Shown here piece after piece: positions 51,723 to 59,208 of a stretch of 59,208 nt of DNA. Origin of the DNA: Desulfocucumis palustris (GTDB lineage: Bacteria; Bacillota; Desulfotomaculia; Desulfotomaculales; Desulfocucumaceae). The notes beneath the pieces are model-generated. The model did not search any database. It had not been told where the DNA came from and saw only the letters and a program-made list of their open reading frames with translations. The DNA lies in the NCBI RefSeq assembly GCF_002933875.1, contig NZ_BFAV01000121.1:1-59208 (forward strand). The letters run 5' to 3'. The number at the start of each line of letters is the position of its first letter. The stretch's first letter is position 1. A program made the translations under genes and the position numbers.

Positions 51723-51738
51723 TGGCATACGTATTGCA
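51723..51738 (+). promoter_or_regulatory. Sigma-54 -24/-12 promoter, plus strand
   Basis: TGGCAT-ACGTA-TTGCA matches the sigma-54 consensus at all positions but one (C to T at the sixth), with the correct GG-GC spacing. It lies 50 bases before the acetoacetyl-CoA synthetase ATG. Confidence 0.7.
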
Positions 51739-51788
51739 AAGATAATTGGTAAAATATTTTGAATTAACAAATAAAAGGAGGGCCTTTA

Positions 51789-53741
<1,953 letters not shown>

Positions 53742-53754
53742 TAAAGAAATCATT

Positions 53755-53792
53755 AAAGCCGGAAGATATGGTTTATATTTTCCGGCTTTTTG
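53755..53792 (+). terminator. Terminator of the acetoacetyl-CoA synthetase gene
   Basis: AAAGCCGGAA (53755-53764) pairs with TTCCGGCTTT (53780-53789) and is followed by TTTGTTTG. The A-run on the other side lets it serve the convergent LCP gene as well. Confidence 0.8.
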
Positions 53793-53812
53793 TTTGCATT
53801 ATTATAGATTAT

Positions 53813-54769
53813 TTAACAAAGGAATTCTTTTATTATCTCATTTGTGTTATTTTCATCCGGCAGCCAATATGATATGCCATTGATCATTTTGCATGTGCCC
53901 GGGATAGTATAATAAGTAACGTTTCCATTGGGAATATCCGATAAAGATGCTGCCAGCCCGATTAATTGTTTAATATTGAGATCCGTTTGAATATTATTCT
54001 TATGTTTAAGAATAATATTCAAAGTTTCAATAATCTTCCCGGAATCACGCTGCTGCGTATAAAGCGCACTTATAAATTTTTGCTGTCTCTTAATGCGATC
54101 AATATCCCCTCCGGCAGAGTAACGCCACCTGATATAGTAAAATGCCTGCTTGCCATTTAATACCTGTAGCCCTTTTTTGAGATTGGCTCCATGATTTTTC
54201 ATATCAATTTCAACATCAAGTTTCACACCACCAATCTCATCAACAATACTGGGAATTGGTTCCATATTCATTGTAAAATAATAGTCGATAATTTGCTTGT
54301 CAAAAAAATGGCTGACGGCATTAAGGCTAGCCTGAACTCCATTGCCATTAACGCTGCCAAAAGCAAATGCATGATTGATTTTGTCCATTTTATTGGCGAT
54401 AGGAACATAGGTATAGGTATCTCTGGGAATATTCAATACTTTTATCTTCTTACTATCCAGATAGATTCTGGCAATAGCAATGGTATCGGACCGGTAAACA
54501 CCCAACCAGCTTTCCCGTTCATCAGTCTTGTCGATACCAAGGAAAAGAATATTAATAACATTGGTTGTGGCTCCAATATCATTTTTGTAATCATGTTCTC
54601 TTTCTGCTGATGAATTATCGCTCTGTGATGATTGACTCTCCTCATGCTGGGCAAGCAACACCTTTTGAGGATTCATCGAGTCATAAATATAACTACCGAA
54701 AAAAACAGCAACTTCCCAAAGACAAACTCCTAAAATGATTAATATCCATTTTTTTATATTATTCTTCAT
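53813..54769 (-). CDS. LCP (LytR-CpsA-Psr) family protein
   Basis: The 318-residue protein has an N-terminal TM anchor (IKKWILIILGVCLWEVAVFF, about 5-24), a Ser/Gln-rich linker and an LCP domain with ILFLGIDKTDE, YRSDTIAIARI, LNIPRDTYTYVP, KINHAFAFG and YYIRWRYSAGGDIDRIKRQQ, which contain the Asp and Arg residues that bind the polyprenyl pyrophosphate. LCP proteins transfer glycopolymers from the lipid carrier to peptidoglycan. It could attach the polysaccharide made at 26-43 kb, though it is 11 kb away. AAAGGTG precedes the ATG at 54769. Confidence 0.92.
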   Translation of the reverse strand: MKNNIKKWILIILGVCLWEVAVFFGSYIYDSMNPQKVLLAQHEESQSSQSDNSSAEREHDYKNDIGATTNVINILFLGIDKTDERESWLGVYRSDTIAIARIYLDSKKIKVLNIPRDTYTYVPIANKMDKINHAFAFGSVNGNGVQASLNAVSHFFDKQIIDYYFTMNMEPIPSIVDEIGGVKLDVEIDMKNHGANLKKGLQVLNGKQAFYYIRWRYSAGGDIDRIKRQQKFISALYTQQRDSGKIIETLNIILKHKNNIQTDLNIKQLIGLAASLSDIPNGNVTYYTIPGTCKMINGISYWLPDENNTNEIIKEFLC

Positions 54770-54876
54770 TTTTTCACCTTTATTCAAAGTATTAATTCGT
54801 CATAACTCATTTTAATATAATACATCTCTTCCATCATCAATGGAAAGGCGTTAATTTTTCAATTCTTAATAAATCA

Positions 54877-54937
54877 TCCTTTGGTATGATAGAGGGGAAG
54901 CCGTAAGGCATGGTTTAAGCTTTCCGGCTTTTTTTAT
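54877..54937 (+). promoter_or_regulatory. Promoter-like element followed at once by a terminator hairpin
   Basis: TATGAT (54880-54885) with a weak TTCTTA 16 bases upstream is followed by AAGCCG...CGGCTTTTTTT (about 54899-54936). If active it would give a transcript of about 45 bases that ends before the ArsC/Spx-like gene, either as attenuation or as a small RNA. This rests on appearance only. Confidence 0.3.
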
Positions 54938-55058
54938 AAAAAGGAATATCCGGGGTAAAAATAGAAATATCTACAAAAATAAATGAGTCCTTGTGATTAT
55001 GATTGTTGATACAGTGGCAAAAACCATAACTATATATGATTACGGAGGTTAAAAAATT

Positions 55059-55421
55059 ATGAAATCGCCGGTTACCTTCTACTGCCACCCCAAATGAACC
55101 ACCTGCGCCAAAGCCAGGTCCTGGCTAAAGGAAAACAACATAACCTTTGATGAAATCGATCTCACCAAGACGGCACCGGACACCCTGGAACTGGACGCCA
55201 TATTGACCCGGAGCGGGCTGGAGGCCAAAAAGCTGCTGAACACCAGCGGCAGGGAATACAGGGCGATGGGCAAAGAAACCTTTGCCGCCATGAGCAAGGA
55301 TGAACTGCTGGCGGCCCTGGCCGCCAACGGGATGCTGCTCAAAAGGCCGGTGCTCACCGACGGGGAAAGGGCGCTGGTAGGATTCAAGGAAGAAGCCTAC
55401 AGAAATTTTTTTAAACTGTGA
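55059..55421 (+). CDS. ArsC/Spx-family selenoprotein candidate with in-frame TGA
   Basis: Starting at the ATG that follows ACGGAGG, the frame encodes 120 residues if the TGA at 55095-55097 (codon 13) is read through. The N-terminus reads FYCHPK-(TGA)-TTCAKARSWLKEN, so the stop falls exactly on the first Cys of the CxxC active site of the arsenate reductase/Spx family. After it come LLNTSGREYRAMG and LLKRPVLTDGERALVGFKEE, all normal for the family, with typical full length and no further disruption. A GGTC-tipped hairpin lies 15-29 bases after the TGA. Selenocysteine insertion giving a UxxC thiol reductase is the best reading. Sec machinery is not in the window. A nonsense pseudogene is the alternative. 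Confidence 0.75.
55112..55126 (+). promoter_or_regulatory. SECIS-like hairpin downstream of the TGA codon
   Basis: AGCCAG (55112-55117) and CTGGCT (55121-55126) form a perfect six-pair stem around GTC, and CC/GG can extend it past a small internal loop. The apical AGGUC starts 20 bases after the TGA, similar in sequence and distance to the bulge-loop hairpin of E. coli fdhF that SelB binds. Confidence 0.55.
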
Positions 55422-55566
55422 TAAGAATGGGCTGACTGCCGGCCTTCATTAAAGCGGTAATTATTTTTTGAATATGCTTTCTTTTAAAATGCCGGAAGGA
55501 TTTTTCAAACCTTTGTCGAAAAAATGGCAGGTTAAAATTTATAATTTTTATATGGGAGGTTATTTT

Positions 55567-55830
55567 ATGCCAATCTTTGAGTATAAATGCGGGGACTGCG
55601 GCAAGGTATTTGAAAATCTCGAACTGCCGGGCAGCGAAAAAAAAGAGCCCCTCTGCCCTGCCTGTGACGGCGCCAATGTGGCCAGGCTGATTTCCGCCCC
55701 TTTTCTGCCCAGCGCCGTGGGCAAGCCCGCCAACGATGATTTGCACACTCACACCCCCTGTTGCGGCAGCAGCAGCGAAAGCCAGGGCTGCACCCCGGGC
55801 TCGTGTTGCGGAGCCAACAAGGAGAATTAA
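55567..55830 (+). CDS. FmdB-family zinc-ribbon protein
   Basis: The 87-residue protein begins MPIFEYKCGDCGKVFENL with a second knuckle CPAC about 30 residues later, the FmdB putative regulatory zinc-ribbon domain. A Cys/Ser/Gly-rich tail (PCCGSSSESQGCTPGSCCG) follows, which may bind metal. GGGAGG stands before the ATG at 55567; the longer frame upstream lacks such a site. It lies 145 bases after the selenoprotein candidate on the same strand and ends at a strong terminator, so co-transcription is possible. Confidence 0.88.
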   Translation: MPIFEYKCGDCGKVFENLELPGSEKKEPLCPACDGANVARLISAPFLPSAVGKPANDDLHTHTPCCGSSSESQGCTPGSCCGANKEN

Positions 55831-55842
55831 CATCCGCGCTAA

Positions 55843-55878
55843 AAAGCGGGAGCTGCATTAAGCGGCTCCCGCTTTTAT
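55843..55878 (+). terminator. Strong intrinsic terminator
   Basis: AAAGCGGGAGC (55843-55853) pairs perfectly with GCTCCCGCTTT (55865-55875) and is followed by TATC. It ends the ArsC/Spx-FmdB transcript. Confidence 0.85.
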
Positions 55879-56057
55879 CTTTGTTAAGGGAATTATGCTC
55901 CTGGTAAATCTGTGGACAACTTTTCGGAGTCGCCCGAAGGGCGATTTCTGTTCTTAACCATTTGCCGTGGAGAGGCAAATACTTCTATGATTAACTGTTG
56001 TGACGGATTGACAAAATAATTTCAGTTAAAAAATTATAATGCCTGGAGGTGATCCGG

Positions 56058-56183
56058 ATGAAGAAAAAAGACCCCCTGGATAATAAAACAATATCCGAAT
56101 TGGTTAAGTGTCCCGGCGATAAGAAATGTGACGAGAATGCCGGAATATGGGCGCTCAGGCACCAGACCGATTTGCAAACCTGA
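56058..56183 (+). CDS. 41-residue orphan peptide
   Basis: An excellent ribosome site (GGAGGTGAT) lies eight bases before the ATG. The product is basic at the start and acidic/polar after, with two Cys in KCPGDKKCDEN and Trp in GIWALRHQ; there is no hydrophobic segment. A 14-pair terminator hairpin follows the stop by eight bases. This combination suggests a genuine small gene. No similarity was recognised, and it could be a small regulatory or metal-binding protein. Confidence 0.6.
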   Translation: MKKKDPLDNKTISELVKCPGDKKCDENAGIWALRHQTDLQT

Positions 56184-56190
56184 AGTCATA

Positions 56191-56225
56191 AGGGGACAGG
56201 CTTGATACAAGCCTGTCCCCTCTTT
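56191..56225 (+). terminator. Perfect 14-pair hairpin, terminator or repeat
   Basis: AGGGGACAGGCTTG pairs with CAAGCCTGTCCCCT around ATA and is followed by CTTTAC. The GGGGACA ends recall the termini of the repeats at 57186-57335, so it may be a mobile palindrome serving as terminator. Confidence 0.7.
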
Positions 56226-56327
56226 ACAACATAACCCGCCCAATTTCGCCCCCGGCGTTTAGGGCTATACTCTGATTGAAGCCAGCAACTGCCCCGGAGA
56301 ACATATAAAAAAGGTAAATTAATAATT

Positions 56328-57173
56328 TCACAGCACCGGAAGGCAAACCATGCCAACCACACCCGGTCCTATGTGGGTGCCCACCACCGGGCCCAGTCTG
56401 CTTTCAAAAGCTTCAACGCAATTAAGTCCTTTTAAAACCTTTTCCTTGAACTGGGCCATGCCCTCCCAGTCCTCGCCGTGCACCATGAAGCACTGCACTT
56501 CGCGCTGGCCGAATTTATCCTGCATTATCCTGACTATGCGGTCAAAGGATTTGGCCTTACCCCTGACCTTTTCGTGGGGGAAAACGTAACCGTCTTTAAT
56601 GGTCAGTATGGGTTTGACGTTCAACAGGGTTCCCAGAAAAGCCTGGGCCTTGCCTATCCTGCCGCCCCGCTGAAGATACTCCAGGGTATCCACGGCAAAG
56701 AAAACCTGGTGCTCCTCCTGCATTAAACGGATCAGTTTGATTATTTCCTCTTTGCTTTTGCCTTCGGCAGCAGCCCTGGCGGCGTTTATAACCATTATCC
56801 CCAGCGGCACGCTGGTAACGGCGGAATCAATAACCTCCAGCTCGGGATAATTCAGCATGGTTTTGGCCAACTGGGCGGACTGCACCGTGCCGCTCATTTT
56901 AGAGGAAATGTGCAGGGAAATAATGGCGCTGCCTTCCTCCGCCAGAGGTTTGTAAACCTCAACAAACTCCGCCGGGGTGGGCTGTGAGGTGGTGGATATT
57001 TCTTTTCCGTCGACCTGGCGCCTGAAAAACTGGTCCGGGGTTATTTCCACCCCGTCCAGAAATACCTCCTGGCCGAAAAAAACCTTGAGGGGAACCATGG
57101 TTATGCCGTACCTGTTGTAAGTGTCCCGGTCAAGGTCGGCGGTACTGTCGGTAACAATCCTGACCTTTTGCAA
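56328..57173 (-). CDS. DegV family fatty-acid-binding protein
   Basis: The TTG at 57173, with GAGGAGGG just upstream, gives 281 residues starting QKVRIVTDSTADLD, the classical DegV opening. DGVEITPDQFFRR, TTSQPTPAEFVEVY, SLHISSKMSGTVQSAQLA and EYLQRGGRIGKAQAFLG follow, all lining the fatty-acid pocket. DegV (FakB) proteins present fatty acids to the kinase FakA, encoded upstream on the same strand. The frame stays open upstream into tandem repeats but no ribosome site supports a longer protein. Confidence 0.92.
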   Translation of the reverse strand: MQKVRIVTDSTADLDRDTYNRYGITMVPLKVFFGQEVFLDGVEITPDQFFRRQVDGKEISTTSQPTPAEFVEVYKPLAEEGSAIISLHISSKMSGTVQSAQLAKTMLNYPELEVIDSAVTSVPLGIMVINAARAAAEGKSKEEIIKLIRLMQEEHQVFFAVDTLEYLQRGGRIGKAQAFLGTLLNVKPILTIKDGYVFPHEKVRGKAKSFDRIVRIMQDKFGQREVQCFMVHGEDWEGMAQFKEKVLKGLNCVEAFESRLGPVVGTHIGPGVVGMVCLPVL

Positions 57174-57185
57174 GCTTTCCCTCCT

Positions 57186-57335
57186 CGTTGGGGGCATTCC
57201 TTCGTGAATTTGTTGATATGCTATGATGGCTGGATAACCGTAGAAGGTGTGTCCCCTTTCATACGTTGGGGACATTCCTTCGTGAATTTGTTGCTAAGCT
57301 ATGATTGCTGGATAACCGTAGAAGGTGTGTCCCCT
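57186..57335. repeat. Two tandem 72-base repeats with GGGGACA/TGTCCCC ends
   Basis: Units at 57186-57257 and 57264-57335 share about nine of ten bases, both including CATTCCTTCGTGAATTTGTT and GGATAACCGTAGAAGGTGTG. Each begins GGGG(A)CA and ends TGTCCCC, a short terminal inverted repeat. They fill the space between the FakA-like and DegV genes. Such units resemble RAYT-type REP elements; no transposase is present. Confidence 0.85.
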
Positions 57336-57342
57336 GACCTAT

Positions 57343-58959
57343 TTACTCCGCTGAAATAATCAGCTGATAATGCGGCTGCCCGCCGTAATGATATTCAAAG
57401 TCCACACCGGGAAACCTTTCACCAAGCCTGTCCGATAGCTCATCCACTGCTTTGCCGTTCATATCGGCGCCGTGATAAAGAGTCACCAGCCCTGTGCCGG
57501 AATTAATCATACGGCCCAGCAGCTCTTCCACCACCGCGTCAAAATCGCCGCCCCCGGCAGTCAATTCATCTCCCAGAAGTCCTATATAGTCGCCTGCCGA
57601 TACCGGCTTGCCGCCAATAGCAGTGTCCCTCACCGCCCTGGTTACCTCGCCGTATTGTATCTCCGCCGCGTTTTCCATCATTTTTTCCGCTATTTCATCT
57701 ATATCTCCGAATGGATTGAAACCCATCATGGCCGCCAGCCCCTGGGGCATGCTGACGGTGGGAACCACCCTGACTTCCTTCTCCGACATTTCGGCCGACT
57801 GCCGGGCGGTTAAAATAACATTTTTATTATTGGGAAGCACCAGCACTTTCTGCGCCGGCACATTTCTCACCGCTTCCAGCAGATCCTCAGCGCTGGGGTT
57901 CATGGTCTGCCCTCCGGGCACCACCACATCCACGCCCAGGCTTTCCATAATACTGATTATGCCTTCCCCCAGCCCCACGGCCACCACCCCCAGGGGCCGC
58001 TCCTGGGCGGGCCTCTGTTTCATCTCCTGGTGCTGCTCCTCCATGTTGTTGATGTGCACCGAGTGCAGCACACCGTATTTCAGGCAGCATTCCAGCACCA
58101 GCCCGGGATGGTTGGAGTGAATATGAACTTTGGCGGTTTCTCCGCCCCCCACCACCATGAGGCAGTCCCCGTAGGGAGATAGCTCCTCCTTCATGCGCTC
58201 CAGGGGCAGGCCGCCGCCCCTGACCACCAACTCGGTGCAATAGGAGTACTGGATGATGGTGGAGAAATCAGTCTGCCGGCCCACAAATTCCTTCTGCTGG
58301 CTTGCGGCCAGGTCGAAAAGCTTTAGCTCCTGCCGGGCCGCGGCCATTTTCAGGGCATACAGTATTCCTTCCATCATTACCACCATGCCCCTGCCGCCGG
58401 CGTCCACCACCCCCGCCTGTTTCAAAACCGGGAGCATTTCCGGGGTCTCGGCCAGGGCCTGCTGGGCTGTTTTGTACGAGTGCAGGGTAGCCCGGAGCAG
58501 ATCGTAATTCTTTCGGGAGCTGTCTTCATAGGCCTCGGCTATACGCCTGGTCACGGTCAGCATGGTGCCCTCCACCGGGCTGGTGACCGCCCGGTAGGCG
58601 GCGTCGGAGCCGGCCCGGTAGGCGGCGGCCACGTCACTGACGGATACCTCTTCCCTGCCCTCCAATACCGAGGCAATGCCCTGCAGAATTTGTGAAAGTA
58701 TTACCCCGGAGTTGCCCCGGGCACCCAGCAGGGCTCCCTCCGCCACCGCCGAAGCCACTTCCCCGACGGTCCTCCCGGGATTTTCCCGGGCCTTTTTAAC
58801 CCCCGCCAGGAGGGTGAGATACATATTTGTGCCGGTATCCCCGTCCGGCACCGGAAATACATTCAGAGCATCTATTTCGGCCCGGTGTTCCGCCAGCAAA
58901 TTGGAGCTTCCCACCAGCATTACCAAAAACTCGCCGCCGTTAAAGTGTTCAAATCGCAT
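57343..58959 (-). CDS. DAK2-domain fatty acid kinase (FakA-like)
   Basis: The 538-residue protein has a DhaL/DAK2 ATP-binding domain (NVFPVPDGDTGTNMYLTL with the metal-binding Asps, ALLGARGNSGVILSQ, DAGGRGMVVMMEG) in the first 200 residues, a central domain with YCTELVVRGG and GGGETAKVHIHSNHPG, and a DegV-like C-terminal domain. This matches FakA (YloV), which phosphorylates FakB-bound fatty acids. AGGAGG precedes the ATG at 58959. Together with the DegV gene downstream it makes a complete fatty acid kinase. The dividing tandem repeats may weaken co-transcription. Confidence 0.92.
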   Translation of the reverse strand: MRFEHFNGGEFLVMLVGSSNLLAEHRAEIDALNVFPVPDGDTGTNMYLTLLAGVKKARENPGRTVGEVASAVAEGALLGARGNSGVILSQILQGIASVLEGREEVSVSDVAAAYRAGSDAAYRAVTSPVEGTMLTVTRRIAEAYEDSSRKNYDLLRATLHSYKTAQQALAETPEMLPVLKQAGVVDAGGRGMVVMMEGILYALKMAAARQELKLFDLAASQQKEFVGRQTDFSTIIQYSYCTELVVRGGGLPLERMKEELSPYGDCLMVVGGGETAKVHIHSNHPGLVLECCLKYGVLHSVHINNMEEQHQEMKQRPAQERPLGVVAVGLGEGIISIMESLGVDVVVPGGQTMNPSAEDLLEAVRNVPAQKVLVLPNNKNVILTARQSAEMSEKEVRVVPTVSMPQGLAAMMGFNPFGDIDEIAEKMMENAAEIQYGEVTRAVRDTAIGGKPVSAGDYIGLLGDELTAGGGDFDAVVEELLGRMINSGTGLVTLYHGADMNGKAVDELSDRLGERFPGVDFEYHYGGQPHYQLIISAE

Positions 58960-59049
58960 CCAGCTGCCTCCTAGCTGCCCGTAATCAAATATTCGACATA
59001 TATTCGCCATATTTTAAGGCAAAACCTTTTCCAGCAGGCAAAAAATAAG

Positions 59050-59101
59050 GGTCAGGCCTTACTTTGTGAAATTAGAATTTCACAAAGTAAGGCCTGACCC
59101 C
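59050..59101. repeat. Perfect 25-base inverted repeat
   Basis: GGGTCAGGCCTTACTTTGTG... (59050-59074) is matched exactly by its complement at 59077-59101 around AG. It lies upstream of the FakA-like gene. The element looks like a complete palindromic repeat unit. Confidence 0.85.
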
Positions 59102-59208
59102 ACTAAACTCACTGCTAGGAGAGTGTTGAAAAACACATTGAAAAAACAATAAACATGTTGCTAAACTACCGCCCGAGGCCGTTCAAAAAGCTCCAGATGC
59201 AAGGCGCG
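59102..59208. other. Non-coding window edge, possible repeat fragment
   Basis: No coding frame is seen. The last 40 bases, including GTTCAAAAAGCTCCAGATGC, have the look of a dispersed intergenic repeat or transposon end, but the window stops there. Confidence 0.25.

Larger units (their letters stand above)
51392..51788. other. Divergent control region of the acyl-CoA module
   Basis: This 397-base spacer separates the carboxyltransferase and acetoacetyl-CoA synthetase genes. It holds two sigma-54-type promoters pointing outward (51556-51571 and 51723-51738). The 150 bases between them include GGGGCTGCCCC and GGGGG/CCCCC tracts and would be the place for activator binding. No coding frame was seen. 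Confidence 0.6.

Noticed and set aside
55203..55421. A 72-residue stand-alone gene starting inside the ArsC/Spx-like region
   Set aside because: It is the C-terminal part of the longer gene read through TGA; it has no ribosome site and lacks the active site.
56008..56040. TTGACA...TATAAT promoter for the 41-residue peptide
   Set aside because: The boxes are 21 bases apart and the start would fall within the ribosome site, so this pair is unlikely to be the promoter.
57174..57275. 34-residue N-terminal extension of the DegV protein
   Set aside because: It is encoded by the tandem repeat; the TTG at 57173 has a strong ribosome site and gives the normal DegV start.

Overview
The window reads as a chromosomal segment from an anaerobic Gram-positive bacterium, most likely a clostridial Peptococcaceae relative (Desulfotomaculum/Pelotomaculum-like). 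This is an inference from strong AGGAGG-type ribosome sites with many GTG/TTG starts, an LCP wall-anchoring protein, a BY-kinase exopolysaccharide system, DegV/FakA proteins, sigma-54 promoters, a probable selenoprotein, and dispersed GCGACAGGG-type palindromes. No rRNA, tRNA, CRISPR array or intact insertion sequence was seen.

Layout. 0-15 kb is mostly housekeeping: a small peptidoglycan-binding protein, RidA, a solitary OLD-family ATPase/TOPRIM protein, an exported coiled-coil/lipoprotein pair, an OmpR-type two-component system, RmuC, two FAD-dependent oxidoreductases, zinc-ribbon proteins and a MacB-like ABC exporter. 15-22.4 kb, all on the minus strand, is a lasso-peptide cluster: HPr-kinase-like kinase, PqqD-type RRE (B1), B2 leader peptidase, a 52-residue precursor too short for usual ORF cut-offs (20470-20628), an asparagine-synthetase-like cyclase (C) and an ABC exporter (D), followed by a DUF1360-like and a VanZ-like membrane protein. 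22.5-26.3 kb holds UDP-glucuronate synthesis and epimerisation plus a PF14907-type nucleotidyltransferase. 26.5-42.9 kb is an exopolysaccharide locus: Wzz/CpsC, BY-kinase, membrane 4,6-dehydratase, PIG-L deacetylase, formyltransferase, initiating sugar transferase, B12-type radical SAM protein, GT2, three GT4, Wzy-like polymerase, NodB-like deacetylase, Wzx flippase and acetyltransferase. Its centre (about 27.1-35.3 kb) is clearly more GC-rich than its flanks. 43-44.6 kb carries a pseudo-receiver, a NarL-type regulator and a structured leader resembling a GEMM/c-di-GMP aptamer.

44.9-46.7 kb encodes a degenerate PTS Enzyme I barrel translationally coupled to a site-2-protease-like membrane protein. 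46.9-53.7 kb is an acyl-CoA module: carboxyltransferase, enoyl-CoA hydratase, HMG-CoA-lyase paralogue and HMG-CoA lyase on the minus strand, and divergently acetoacetyl-CoA synthetase. Both directions start from sequences matching sigma-54 -24/-12 promoters. Together they fit the lower leucine pathway (methylcrotonyl-CoA to acetoacetyl-CoA).

53.8-59.2 kb holds an LCP protein, an ArsC/Spx-family gene with an in-frame TGA exactly at the catalytic cysteine followed by a SECIS-like hairpin, an FmdB-like zinc ribbon, a 41-residue orphan peptide, and a DegV/DAK2 (FakB/FakA-like) pair separated by tandem repeats.

The two observations most worth following are the lasso precursor, whose core cannot be placed unambiguously by the usual rules, and the UxxC selenoprotein candidate.
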